Origin: Pedobacter jeongneungensis
Lineage (GTDB): Bacteria > Bacteroidota > Bacteroidia > Sphingobacteriales > Sphingobacteriaceae
Direction of reading: 5' to 3'
DNA: 63,607 bases
Assembly: GCF_000633455.1 (NCBI RefSeq)
Contig: NZ_AYMG01000033.1
Coordinates: 1 to 63,607 of the forward strand
How positions within the stretch are numbered: position 1 is the first letter of the stretch; each line of letters begins with the position of its first letter. Under the pieces are notes generated by a model. That model was given only the letters and a program-made list of their open reading frames with translations. It searched no databases and had not been told where the DNA came from. Made by a program: the position numbers and the translations under genes. Positions 1-8,756 of this stretch are shown piece after piece.

Positions 1-66
1 TAATTTGCTATATTGTCGCCTATTTTTAAACACTGGGCTGCTGAAGTTCGAATTAGGACTGACCTG

Positions 67-552
67 ATGGAAGTAAATGGCATTGAACAAATGCCTAAGA
101 ATGTACATACAGGGTTTTATCTAATCAACCTCAAGCATCAGTCTTACGCGGAATCGGAAAATCTCAAAAACCTAGAAGCTCTTAAATATAAGCCTCTATC
201 TGAAAAAAAAAGCGGATTCGATTTTAGTGGCGAGCGAGCGTTCTTCCACAATGAAACTTATCAGGTTGAAAAGTGTCTTTTCAAAGGCAAAAAGGCGAGA
301 AAAATCACATACAATGTTAAGGGTGGTGCCTATAATGACAAGCAGATAACAATTTATGTTACTTACAGGCCAAATCCTGACAAACGCGTATCTCTCTATC
401 CACAAATGGAAAAACATTTTAAAGGATCTGTTATGGAAATAAACATAGATTTAAAGAGTCAGGGCATACTTGTTATACAGAGTCCCTTTTCTCCGAAACT
501 AAAAAAAGAATACTTGGATCGACTAAGCGTCTTGTCAAAAAGCGCTATGTAA
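67..552 (+). CDS. hypothetical protein in the integrated element
   Basis: I do not recognise this protein. The frame is open from an in-frame TAA at 1-3. A TTG at 13 could start it, but I chose the first ATG at 67, giving 161 residues. It has no signal peptide or membrane segment, is rich in lysine, and looks like a small soluble alpha/beta protein. A 12-bp hairpin followed by T residues lies about 90 bases downstream and probably ends its transcript. It sits in the same block as a serine recombinase, so it is probably cargo of that element. The start is uncertain because promoter and upstream context lie outside the window. Confidence 0.5.
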   Translation: MEVNGIEQMPKNVHTGFYLINLKHQSYAESENLKNLEALKYKPLSEKKSGFDFSGERAFFHNETYQVEKCLFKGKKARKITYNVKGGAYNDKQITIYVTYRPNPDKRVSLYPQMEKHFKGSVMEINIDLKSQGILVIQSPFSPKLKKEYLDRLSVLSKSAM

Positions 553-638
553 TTATCGATGGTTAATCCAAATCTGTTGATGCTGTTTACAATAGTGATA
601 GGTATCGGCAAACTTAAATTAATCTTCTAAATAAAATG

Positions 639-690
639 AAGATCGGCGAGGCTATATCATTGAATAATTGATAAGGCTCGCTGATCTTTT
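639..690 (+). terminator. hairpin terminator after the first gene
   Basis: Bases 639-650 pair with 677-688 (12 bp with one G-T pair). The loop is 26 bases and the stem ends in a run of four T. It follows the 67-552 gene. The long loop makes it weaker than a classical intrinsic terminator. Confidence 0.45.
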
Positions 691-1027
691 CAGCTATAGA
701 TATCACCACTTTTAAGAATGACTCCATTGAACTCATCTTCAAGATAACGACTTGTAAAGCATTGCATTCTAAATGCTATACAACTAATGAAAAACTTCTT
801 TACCACGCATCGTTAGAATGGTAAAGTAGTCACAACAATCTGCGTGCCTGTCAGGCAAGTCGATACATTTGCTCCGTTCGGAATTAGGACGCCCTATTTG
901 TTTATTTAAACCTAAGTTTAATTTATCATTTTCAATTAACTTACGATCTAAATGTAATGATTGCTATATGGCCCACTTTGCAAGATCGCTATGTGATGCA
1001 AAGATTCATTTAGAAGAGCCGAAAAGT
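691..1027. other. spacer without a recognisable gene
   Basis: No convincing coding frame. The only clear structure is a perfect 13-base palindrome at 845-857 (TGCCTGTCAGGCA). The right end lies downstream of the convergent gene 1028-1630. Confidence 0.4.
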
Positions 1028-1630
1028 TTAAAACAGGCTCATTTGACTTTTTGCATTTCTAAAGGTTTCGATATCTTTCAAAGTCGCTCTGATAATTTTC
1101 TGGTTATAATTTGTAGTATCCTTATCTCCAACTTTCGATACAATTGCATTTTTTAGTTTTTGGATCGCATGATTTAGCGCTTCCGACTTTGAATTAAAAA
1201 TCGGACTATATACGCAGATTCCTGAACTAGAGCCCGCTGTTCCGTATGATATGCTCATTCCAAATGACCATATATTATTTGGACCTCTGCCTAATGTAAT
1301 TGTACTATAATTCACAGACTTATTTTTATCAATTAATCCAAAACATAACTCTTCCTGATCCAGAAATAACGGCCTTTTAAACCAGCCATATTCATCGAAA
1401 TTTATCTCGGTAAATCCAAACTTTAATCCGCAACGGTAAGCGTAAACATTAAAAACGATACTTCTAAGTCCATTGCCAAACTGTGCGAACCAGTTCAATT
1501 GTTTAAGATCATTCTGTTGAATACTCTGCAAAATCTCATTGAGAAGTTCTCGCTCATAGGGAATATGATGGTGACTATTTAAATACTGCGTCACTGTAAT
1601 TTCATTCAGGGTTGTGGTTAGTGTTTCCAT
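1028..1630 (-). CDS. hypothetical protein ending in a clamp-binding-like motif
   Basis: A 200-residue soluble protein with no signal peptide or membrane helix, and no family I can name. The N-terminal 50 residues look helical. The middle is aromatic- and glycine-rich, followed by a helical stretch. The last five residues are QMSLF, which fits the bacterial beta sliding clamp-binding consensus QL[S/D]LF and sits at an exposed C-terminus, as in several clamp partners. By inference it could act at the replication fork or in the element's DNA metabolism. It lies between another element gene and the recombinase, on the opposite strand. The start at 1630 is the only ATG at the beginning of the frame. 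Confidence 0.6.
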   Translation of the reverse strand: METLTTTLNEITVTQYLNSHHHIPYERELLNEILQSIQQNDLKQLNWFAQFGNGLRSIVFNVYAYRCGLKFGFTEINFDEYGWFKRPLFLDQEELCFGLIDKNKSVNYSTITLGRGPNNIWSFGMSISYGTAGSSSGICVYSPIFNSKSEALNHAIQKLKNAIVSKVGDKDTTNYNQKIIRATLKDIETFRNAKSQMSLF

Positions 1631-1663
1631 AGCAATACATTAATTTTTTTTTGCCTGATAAAT

Positions 1664-1736
1664 TCAGTGGTTGCTTATCGCTCAAGGGCGGCGAAGCCGT
1701 TTATAAACCCTTGAACGATAAATAGCAAGTCACTGA
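1664..1736. repeat. long imperfect inverted repeat
   Basis: The left arm beginning TCAGTGGTTGCTTATCG and the right arm ending AGCAAGTCACTGA are imperfect reverse complements over about 25-29 bases. The inner ends are exact (CTCAAGGG against CCCTTGA with small differences outward). The loop contains GCGGCGAAGCCG. It lies between the divergent gene at 1630 and the recombinase operon, so it could be a recombinase or regulator binding structure, or a terminator-like cruciform. Confidence 0.5.
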
Positions 1737-1949
1737 TAGTTTTGCAAATTCAAAAAATGGATGGCTGTCGAGAAATAAAAAAGCCTGTTTGATTATTATA
1801 TGGTATTTGATATTATATGCTTATCATTTTATGCGGTATATCCGACTAATCAAAGATTCCATAAATCTTACTGAAATCGCTCGGGATTACCAGGGAACTA
1901 CCGTAACGATCCAAGATATTTCTGAGAATCTTGTGAAAAAGATAATTGT

Positions 1950-2192
1950 ATGGACTATTATAAGCTTCTAGAAAAAAGATCCGTGACGCCAGAAAAAGTG
2001 GTTAAAATCCTTCTAAATCATGGCACAGTAGTTAGTATAGAAAAAGCAGAAAAGGTTTTGGAACTCATCTACAAATTGAGTAACTTATCTGTGAGAGAAA
2101 CAATTGCAAGACTGCCCGATCAAAAACCAAGGGCGAGTTTAAGAAGATACACCCGGCATACAAGAAGGAGAAAAGAAAATGAAAATAGCTGA
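1950..2192 (+). CDS. small basic protein upstream of the recombinase
   Basis: An 80-residue protein whose 3' end overlaps the recombinase start by 14 bases, so the two are probably translationally coupled. Residues 13-50 look like a helix-turn-helix-like or helical hairpin unit, with the pattern TPEKVVKIL...IEKAEKVLEL. The C-terminal 25 residues are strongly basic (RRYTRHTRRRK), consistent with nucleic-acid binding. I recall small proteins of this sort next to site-specific recombinases in Bacteroidota elements, which suggests a directionality factor or accessory protein, but that is inference. An upstream frame at 1789-1971 overlaps it and was not adopted. Confidence 0.55.
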   Translation: MDYYKLLEKRSVTPEKVVKILLNHGTVVSIEKAEKVLELIYKLSNLSVRETIARLPDQKPRASLRRYTRHTRRRKENENS

Positions 2193-3786
2193 TTTATATG
2201 TAAGAGTAAGTACAGACGAGCAGGCGGAAAAAGGTTATTCACTCAGAAGTCAACAAGAAGTTCTGGAAAAATATTGCGAACTAAACGGCATCAGGATTAG
2301 AAAGGTTGTGGTTGAAGATTATTCTGCAAAAACCTTCAACCGTCCTGAATGGAAGAAACTCGTTATTCACCTCAAAAAACATAAAGGAAAAACTGATTTA
2401 TTGTTATTCACTAAGTGGGACCGTTTTAGCCGCAACACTAGCGACGCATATCAGACTATAGCTATGCTCAACAAGCTTGGTGTCGACCCACAGGCAATTG
2501 AACAACCGCTTGACCTGAATGTTCCCGAGAACAAAATGATGCTTGCAGTTTATCTTACCACACCGGAAATTGAGAATGACAGAAGAGGGCTCAACACCAA
2601 AGCTGGAATCAGGCAGGCAAAAAAGGAAGGTAGATGGACTGGTAAAGCTCCTATTGGGTACATCAACAAAACTGCTGAGAATGGAAAAAAATATATTGCT
2701 ATGAAGCAGCCTGAAGCGTCCCTGATGAAATGGATTTTTGAGCAATTGGCTGAAGGCACTTATTCTGGGGAACAAATACTTCATTCGGCAAGAGAAAAGG
2801 GCTTAAAATGCAGTAAAAACAATTTTTACACAATTATAAGAAATCCAATCTTTTGCGGAAAGATAGTTGTACCAAAATACAAAAACGAAGATGCATTCCT
2901 GGCTCAAGGACTTCACGAAGCTTTAATCAGCGAAACAATGTTCTTTAACGTTCAAGACATTTTGAACGGAAGAAAAAAGGAATTTGGCCAGCCTATTGCC
3001 ACGCCTGAAGCACTTGTGTTGCGTGGCTTCCTGAAATGTCCGAATTGTCACCGGTCATTGAGCGGAAGCTCTTCAAAAGGTAAAAACAAACATTTCACCT
3101 ATTATCATTGCACATCTTCTTGCGGCATTAGATTTCGGTCTGAAAAGGTCAATGAGGATTTTGCTACTGAGCTTTTGGCTTACCTACCTCGAAATGGCTA
3201 TGAAGAAATTTTTGTGCAGACTATTTCAGACGCCTACCAAAACCAAGTAGGATCCATTTTAGATGAGCGAAAAGTTTATTCAACACAAATCCGAGAGTAC
3301 AATAGGAAAGTCGAGAAGGCCAGGGATTTATTATTGGACAACGAAATTGATACTGTAGATTTTAGGGCAATCAAAGTAGAGAGCAATGAAAAAATCGCTA
3401 TTCTGGAATCGAAGCTTGCAGATCTTAACACCAAAAACAAAGCTGTTTTAAACATCAGACCGATTGCAGAGCGGGCAATAAGTAATTTAATGAACCTCGA
3501 CCTATTTTATGAAAATTCGAGTGTAGAAGGCAAAAGATATTTAATAAGTTGCTTATTTCCTGAAAAATTGGAATACAATGGAGACCGATATCGAACACTT
3601 TTAGTAAATGAAATCGCACAGCACATCTACTTGAAAAACAAAGAGTTAGGAGCAAAAAAAATGGGACGAAAATCTTTTGAAAAGACCTCGTCCCACTGGG
3701 GGTGGCTGATGGGGCTCGAACCCACGACCCTCGGCACCACAAACCAATACTCTAACCAACTGAGCTACAGCCACCGTGTTTTTTGA
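2179..3786 (+). CDS. large serine recombinase
   Basis: A site-specific DNA recombinase of the resolvase/invertase superfamily, large type. The N-terminal catalytic domain (residues 1-150) starts with YVRVSTDEQ, placing the nucleophilic serine at residue 11. It is followed by a recombinase domain (about 160-270), a zinc ribbon with CPNC near residue 290 and a second pair of cysteines about 25 residues later, and a coiled-coil arm (about 350-440). The start ATG at 2179 has a good AAGGAG six to seven bases upstream. The last roughly 40 codons read antisense through the terminator and body of tRNA-His to a TGA at 3784. The C-terminus is therefore supplied by the host tRNA locus, suggesting the attachment junction lies near or inside that region. 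Confidence 0.9.
   Translation: MKIADLYVRVSTDEQAEKGYSLRSQQEVLEKYCELNGIRIRKVVVEDYSAKTFNRPEWKKLVIHLKKHKGKTDLLLFTKWDRFSRNTSDAYQTIAMLNKLGVDPQAIEQPLDLNVPENKMMLAVYLTTPEIENDRRGLNTKAGIRQAKKEGRWTGKAPIGYINKTAENGKKYIAMKQPEASLMKWIFEQLAEGTYSGEQILHSAREKGLKCSKNNFYTIIRNPIFCGKIVVPKYKNEDAFLAQGLHEALISETMFFNVQDILNGRKKEFGQPIATPEALVLRGFLKCPNCHRSLSGSSSKGKNKHFTYYHCTSSCGIRFRSEKVNEDFATELLAYLPRNGYEEIFVQTISDAYQNQVGSILDERKVYSTQIREYNRKVEKARDLLLDNEIDTVDFRAIKVESNEKIAILESKLADLNTKNKAVLNIRPIAERAISNLMNLDLFYENSSVEGKRYLISCLFPEKLEYNGDRYRTLLVNEIAQHIYLKNKELGAKKMGRKSFEKTSSHWGWLMGLEPTTLGTTNQYSNQLSYSHRVF
3653..3697 (-). terminator. tRNA-His terminator inside the recombinase 3' end
   Basis: TGGGACGA at 3662-3669 pairs with TCGTCCCA at 3688-3695, with an inner TCTTTT/AAAAGA stem. 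Read on the minus strand it ends in eight T. It lies just past the 3' end of tRNA-His and marks host-type sequence overlapping recombinase codons. Confidence 0.75.
3701..3775 (-). tRNA. tRNA-His (GTG anticodon)
   Basis: The minus strand folds as a full cloverleaf. The acceptor stem GTGGCTG pairs with CAGCCAC. The D arm is GCTC...GAGT. The anticodon stem TTGGT/GCCGA encloses the loop TTGTGGT with anticodon GTG. The T arm GTGGG/CCCAT has loop TTCGAGC. An extra G at position -1 (3775) opposite discriminator C (3701) is the histidine identity signature. No CCA is encoded. Its 3' end faces the integrated element, as expected for an integration target. Confidence 0.95.
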
Positions 3787-3950
3787 TGTCACAAAAGTAC
3801 GACTTTTAATATTCCTTGCAAATATTTTTCTCAAAGTTTTTACAACAAATTTTTAATTCGTTAACATTCAATTATTTGAAATTGAAAAAAAATTTCAGCA
3901 ACAGATAAAATAAGCTATTTTGAAGCTAAAAACATAACTTTACAGCATTT

Positions 3951-4421
3951 ATGATCGAAATTTACACAGACGGAGCAGCCAGCGGGAATCCAGGACCAGG
4001 TGGCTGGGGTACCATTTTAAGGGCAGGACAACATTATAAAGAATTAAGCGGTGGTTTTAGGATGACTACGAATAACCGCATGGAGTTATTGGCTGTTATA
4101 AAAGGTTTGGAGGCATTAAAAAGTTTGAACCAGCAGGTAACCGTTTATTCCGATTCAAAATATGTGGTTGATGCCGTTGAAAAGAAATGGGTTTTTGGCT
4201 GGGTAAGCAAAGGCTTTAAAGACAAGAAAAACAAAGACCTCTGGATGCGTTTCCTGGAATTATATAAATTGCACAAAGTGAAATTTATCTGGATTAAAGG
4301 CCACAACGATCATCCGGAGAACGAGCGTTGCGACCGTTTAGCTGTTTTTGCTTCGCAAGACAAGCAAAATTTAGCGATAGATACTTTTTTTGAAGTTGAA
4401 AGAAGTAAAGCACAGCTTTAG
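3951..4421 (+). CDS. rnhA: ribonuclease HI
   Basis: Cleaves the RNA strand of RNA-DNA hybrids in the cytoplasm (primer removal, R-loops). The 156-residue length is normal. The catalytic acidic residues are visible: D7 in IYTDGAA, E45 in NNRMELLA, D68 in YSDSKY, and the last Asp in NERCDRLA. The conserved histidine sits in IKGHNDHPEN. The match to the E. coli-type consensus is very close. A possible weak promoter (TAACTTTA at 3935) lies just before the ATG. The stop overlaps the convergent fbp stop by four bases, so the two transcripts collide. Confidence 0.97.
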   Translation: MIEIYTDGAASGNPGPGGWGTILRAGQHYKELSGGFRMTTNNRMELLAVIKGLEALKSLNQQVTVYSDSKYVVDAVEKKWVFGWVSKGFKDKKNKDLWMRFLELYKLHKVKFIWIKGHNDHPENERCDRLAVFASQDKQNLAIDTFFEVERSKAQL

Positions 4422-5497
4422 TCTATTCCACCAATTACATTTAAATCTTCCAGTCTGGCTTCTGCTTTGGCCTCAACTGAGATTGATTTTGCAGTGTAAA
4501 GCAGCATCATTTCTTCCGCTTTTTCTACCATTTTTTTGGAGCCGATAAAAACCGGAACCCTTTGGTGCAATTCCGTCGGCTGGATTTCCAGTATACGTTC
4601 GAAACCTGTACTTGCCTTACCCCCGGCCTGCTCTATAATAAAAGCCATCGGGTTACATTCGTACAAGAGCCTTAATTTTCCGTTTGGAGAACGCGAGGTG
4701 GTAGGATAGATATAAATCCCTCCTTTTATTAAATTCCGGTGGATATCGCCCACCATCGAACCGATATAACGAGAAGTATAAGGGCGTTTTGTTGCTTCAT
4801 CTTCTACCTGGCAATATTTGATGTATTTTTTAACGCCATCGGGAAAATGCACATAATTGCCTTCATTTACTGAGTATAAATAACCCATTTCGGGTATTTT
4901 CATTTGAGGGTGTGAAAGGCAGAATTCGCCGATGGATGGATCGAGTGTAAACCCGTTTACCCCTTTTCCGGTAGTGTAAACCAGCATGGTTGATGAGCCA
5001 TAAATAATATAACCTGCCGCCACCTGTTGTGTACCCTTTTGCAGTACATCATCTAAACTTGCCCTGCCATCTACCGATTTTCTTCTATAAATAGAGAAAA
5101 TAGTTCCTACAGCAACATTTACATCTGTATTAGAAGAACCATCTAAGGGATCTATACAAACAATATATTTGGCATTCTGCGAAACCGGCGATTCGATATG
5201 AATAATCTCATCTTCCTCTTCAGTGGCTACAATACAGCATTCGCCCCCACTGGTTAAAGCGGCAATAAACTGTTTATCGGCATAAACATCTAATTTTTTC
5301 TGTTCTTCTCCCTGGATATTTGTGGTTCCCATATCGCCGAGAATATCCACTAAACCGGCCTTATTAATTTCGCGGTTTACAATTTTTGCGGCAATGCCAA
5401 TATCCCTCAACAATCTCGAAAGTTCACCTTTGGCATAAGGGAAATCTGCCTGTTTTTCTATAATAAATTGTCCTAGTGTTTTAACGCCACAAACCAT
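4418..5497 (-). CDS. fbp: fructose-1,6-bisphosphatase, class I
   Basis: Hydrolyses fructose-1,6-bisphosphate to fructose-6-phosphate, the committed step of gluconeogenesis. At 359 residues it is slightly longer than the usual 330-340. The metal and substrate motif DPLDGSSNTD is intact near residue 115, and EEEDE supplies upstream metal ligands. The C-terminal substrate region KLRLLYECNPMAFIIEQAGG is also present. An ATG at 5497 begins the frame. The next gene upstream on this strand ends 19 bases before it, so they may share a transcript. There is no obvious terminator at the convergent rnhA end. Confidence 0.95.
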   Translation of the reverse strand: MVCGVKTLGQFIIEKQADFPYAKGELSRLLRDIGIAAKIVNREINKAGLVDILGDMGTTNIQGEEQKKLDVYADKQFIAALTSGGECCIVATEEEDEIIHIESPVSQNAKYIVCIDPLDGSSNTDVNVAVGTIFSIYRRKSVDGRASLDDVLQKGTQQVAAGYIIYGSSTMLVYTTGKGVNGFTLDPSIGEFCLSHPQMKIPEMGYLYSVNEGNYVHFPDGVKKYIKYCQVEDEATKRPYTSRYIGSMVGDIHRNLIKGGIYIYPTTSRSPNGKLRLLYECNPMAFIIEQAGGKASTGFERILEIQPTELHQRVPVFIGSKKMVEKAEEMMLLYTAKSISVEAKAEARLEDLNVIGGID

Positions 5498-5516
5498 ACT
5501 TAGTGTATATTTTACA

Positions 5517-6008
5517 TTATCTACCCGATAATTCTATAACCTCTAAGGTATGAATATTTTCATCAGTAATGCAAAATCTAATCAGGGTACGCACCTTGTG
5601 CCAGCCATGTTTTCCCGCCGCACCGGGGTTTATATGCAAACATTTTATTTTTTTATCGAACATTACCTTCAAAATATGGGAATGCCCGGTAATGAATAGT
5701 TTTGGAGGGTTAGTGTATATTTCAGGCTTTACATAAGATGAATATTTCCCCGGGTACCCCCCGATATGGGTCATCCATACATCGACCCCTTCGCAGCTAA
5801 ATCGATTTTGTTCAGGAAAGGCTGACCTGATTGCGCCATCATCTATATTTCCGAACACACCGCGCAAAGGTTTAAATGCCGCCAGGGGCTCGGCCACATC
5901 CGGACCAAAATCACCCGCATGCCAGATTTCATCCACACCATCAAAATGTTTAAAAACGGCATCATCTAAAAAACCATGGGTATCAGAAATTAATCCTATT
6001 TTTTTCAT
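5517..6008 (-). CDS. YfcE/MJ0936-type metallophosphoesterase
   Basis: A 163-residue cytoplasmic phosphodiesterase of the small calcineurin-like family. Metal-ligand motifs occur in order: SDTHG (residues 8-12), HAGDF (about 30), GNID (about 54), and GHSH plus the final histidine in HINPGAAG. YfcE-type enzymes hydrolyse model phosphodiesters and their physiological substrate is unsettled, so I give no symbol. It is followed 19 bases later by fbp on the same strand and may be cotranscribed with it. Confidence 0.9.
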   Translation of the reverse strand: MKKIGLISDTHGFLDDAVFKHFDGVDEIWHAGDFGPDVAEPLAAFKPLRGVFGNIDDGAIRSAFPEQNRFSCEGVDVWMTHIGGYPGKYSSYVKPEIYTNPPKLFITGHSHILKVMFDKKIKCLHINPGAAGKHGWHKVRTLIRFCITDENIHTLEVIELSGR

Positions 6009-6157
6009 TTTGTAAAGTTAGTACCCATCGCGTTTTACACCTTTATTTTGCGGTAAATTATTTTAAGTTCTTTTAAAACTACTGCAAAAAAGATGTTTTT
6101 TAGCTTAAACAGCAAACAAAACCTGATAAATCATCATTTTTTATTTATAGGATATTA

Positions 6158-6190
6158 TCATCGGGCTCAGATCCTGATTAAGCCCGATGA
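6158..6190 (-). terminator. hairpin after the serine hydrolase gene
   Basis: TCATCGGGCT at 6158-6167 and AGCCCGATGA at 6181-6190 form a perfect 10-bp stem 13 bases past the stop at 6203. There is no clean T tract on the minus strand, so this is a terminator-like hairpin only. Confidence 0.4.
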
Positions 6191-6202
6191 CCAGGTTTTC
6201 TT

Positions 6203-8014
6203 CTAGTTTTGCCTCACCTGCTTAAATGTCCCATTAGGTTGTATAAACGAAACAGACAAGGCTTTTGATACGCCCTCTTTTTTCTCGAATTTCAAACTAA
6301 AGCCTTTTAGATTTTTAAAATTAAAAGTATCATTCCCTACTGAAACAGTTTCATATTCTGGCTGACCGGGCACTGAAACAAATAAAATCTTGCCTTTTAA
6401 ATATACCTTGGCCAGCCCCTTTTCGCCGTAAGTACCGGTATAACTTTCTAAATCTGCAGCACTCAACTCAACCGTTCTTGGTTTGTATGAAAAAATGGCT
6501 GGTTTCATTCCCCGCTCAAGTGGAATACTGACCCCTTCAATTTTGCCGTCCTGTCCGCTGATAAAATTAAAACGCAGGTCACTTTCTGCCGTGTCAATTT
6601 TTCCTTTTTTATCGATACCGCTGATGCTGAACACATCATAATGATAGTGCCTAAGTAAAAGCTTCTCTTTTCCCATCATGGCAAAAAGCGAATCATTTTT
6701 GAACGATATGTTAATTACACCATAAGCAGGATTATCAAACAAACCATCGTAATCTTTTAAAGGATGAGAAGGCTTAGTATTTAAAACATGAGCACTTACA
6801 GCCGTTTTTTTCGCAGCCTTTTCTCTTTCCCTGGCTTCAGCTTTTGCTTTGTTGGCCCTGCCGTTCCAATCAATATTTTTCAGTTCCAACACCCTATCGG
6901 CAATGCTGCTGTATACGATTTTGGGAACATTAGACGTATTTTGATTGGTTAAAACCACAATACCTATTTTATCTGTAGGGAAAAAGGATACACTTGCCGA
7001 AAAACCATTGATGTTGCCCCCATGCTCTACCATATAATGCCCACGATACGAACTGATCATCCAGCCAAAACCATAGGTAGAGAGGTAAATATCCTTATCC
7101 TCTTCGGGTAAACCAGCCCCCATCACCATCTGAGAACTTGCAGCCTCTCTTATATAAGAGGTGGGTAAAATCTCTTTCCCTTTATAAGATCCCCCGTTGA
7201 TCCACACTTTTAACCAATGTGTCATATCGTTCACACTGCTATTAATGCTTCCGGCAGGCCCCATTCCGTCTATATTAAAATAATCAACCTTTTCGATCGC
7301 ACCTTTATTGTTTACCGTATAAGGTAAAGAAGCTTCACTATCTTTTTCAAATTCAAAAATATTGGTATTGGAACGGCTCATCTCCAAAGGATCGAAAAAC
7401 TTTTCCTTAATATTCTGCTCCCAGGTTTTTCCGGTCAACTTTTCAACTATCATACCCTGAGCCAAAAACATGAAGTTATTATATTGCCATTTTTCTCGTA
7501 TGCCAGCGGTGGGCTCCATATAACGCACCCTTTGTATAATGCTATCACGGTTAGAAGTATTGAATACAAACCAGGATAAATCGTAACGCGACAAACCTGT
7601 GCGATGGCACATCATATCGCGAACCGTAATCTGGTTATTCATATTATCGTTATAAAACTTCAATTGTGGTAAATAAGATGTTGCGATTCCATCAAGGGAG
7701 AGTTTTCCTTCTTTTTGCTGTAAACCAATGAGTGCAGAAGTAAAGGATTTAGTGCTCGAGCCTATGGCAAAAAGCGTATTCGGCGTAACCGGTTTTTTAT
7801 TTTCTACATCGCGATAACCAAAACCCTTGCTGTAGATTACCTGATCGCCTTTTACCACCGCTACTGCAAAACCAGCCACTTGCTGATCTTTCAAGATCCT
7901 GTTTAATAAGGTATCAATCCCTGCTAATGGATCGCCTGTTTTTTGTTTTTTTGATTGAGCTAGAGAAGATAGTGCCACCAGGCACAGTAAGAACAAATTT
8001 AGGATACGTTTCAT
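6203..8014 (-). CDS. secreted serine hydrolase (class C beta-lactamase fold, DUF3471-like tail)
   Basis: A 603-residue exported protein with a signal peptide of about 20 residues (ending SSLAQ). The beta-lactamase/PBP4*-type domain has the SxxK motif S86-S-T-K89, a YNN motif at 178-180 and an HGG triad at 331-333 in place of KTG. This arrangement is typical of esterase or D-aminopeptidase-like members as well as AmpC-like ones. The C-terminal part (about 420-603) is a beta-rich DUF3471-like domain. The substrate cannot be predicted. It could act on peptidoglycan peptides or esters in the periplasm. It appears monocistronic, with a hairpin downstream. Confidence 0.88.
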   Translation of the reverse strand: MKRILNLFLLCLVALSSLAQSKKQKTGDPLAGIDTLLNRILKDQQVAGFAVAVVKGDQVIYSKGFGYRDVENKKPVTPNTLFAIGSSTKSFTSALIGLQQKEGKLSLDGIATSYLPQLKFYNDNMNNQITVRDMMCHRTGLSRYDLSWFVFNTSNRDSIIQRVRYMEPTAGIREKWQYNNFMFLAQGMIVEKLTGKTWEQNIKEKFFDPLEMSRSNTNIFEFEKDSEASLPYTVNNKGAIEKVDYFNIDGMGPAGSINSSVNDMTHWLKVWINGGSYKGKEILPTSYIREAASSQMVMGAGLPEEDKDIYLSTYGFGWMISSYRGHYMVEHGGNINGFSASVSFFPTDKIGIVVLTNQNTSNVPKIVYSSIADRVLELKNIDWNGRANKAKAEAREREKAAKKTAVSAHVLNTKPSHPLKDYDGLFDNPAYGVINISFKNDSLFAMMGKEKLLLRHYHYDVFSISGIDKKGKIDTAESDLRFNFISGQDGKIEGVSIPLERGMKPAIFSYKPRTVELSAADLESYTGTYGEKGLAKVYLKGKILFVSVPGQPEYETVSVGNDTFNFKNLKGFSLKFEKKEGVSKALSVSFIQPNGTFKQVRQN

Positions 8015-8756
8015 TTTAATTTAGGTGAGATTTATGCATCCTAAATTACAAATGATAATGAGATTATTGAAAATTATATCAGAAACGATATAAATTTAAA
8101 CCATTTAATAGCCATATTTAATTTTTCATATAAATCAATTAAAATGACTGGGCATTTTTTTTGAATTGATAGATTGCGATTAACCGCATTGTGGATTTTA
8201 ATGAAATAAGCTTTAAGTTCTCGTCTTATGTCATTAGGTTAAGATGTTTTAACCACAGGTAAACACGGATTTTCATATCTGTGTTCATACTTTTTATCTG
8301 TGGTTAAATTATTTTACCTGTGTCTAGGCATTAACTTAATGACATTGAATTCTCACCTACGCCTATCATATGAACACATCTTTTTATAACTTTCTGAAGC
8401 GTTATGCCAGCTTCCTTTGAAAAACTAACAGGTTTTACCGAAGAACGCCCGTCAATCCCAAGAGCCGGGAAAATCAAAAAAACAGGCACACTCCAGTACA
8501 AATGGCACCAACAAACCTGAAACGCAGTGGTTTTGTGTTCATAAACGATGATTTAATTTTAGAAAACATTGAACACAAAACGAAGTGCCGCTGTTTTTTT
8601 GATGCGCAAGGGATTGTGCAAAAGGCTCATTGCTGGATTGACGAAGCGCTTTGGGTACTTTGGCGCTCCAAAGTACCATGCCTCGCGGCATAGAGCGATA
8701 GGAAAATCTCTACAAACTGACAAATGAAATAATTTTACTTAATTTTTAAACCAACC
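8015..8756. other. spacer with dispersed-repeat fragments and a possible gene relic
   Basis: 8250-8333 holds a degenerate copy of the ACCACAGAT...ACACGGAT repeat, partly as an inverted pair (ACCACAGGTAAACACGG and ATCTGTGGTTAAA). A 38-codon frame at 8404-8520 (MPASFEKLTGF...) and a following frame to 8693 have no homologue I recognise. The stretch around 8600-8700 (CTTTGGCGCTCCAAAG palindrome) resembles intergenic repeat debris rather than a gene. No promoter-gene pair is supported. Confidence 0.4.

Noticed and set aside
46..60. Near-repeat of GTTCGAATTAGGAC at 46-59 and 876-890 as attachment cores
   Set aside because: Only about 14 bases, one lies inside a coding frame, and neither resembles the tRNA-His 3' end.
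1789..1971. 60-codon forward frame overlapping the small gene upstream of the recombinase
   Set aside because: Weak start context, hydrophobic chance-like sequence, and it overlaps a better supported coupled gene at 1950.
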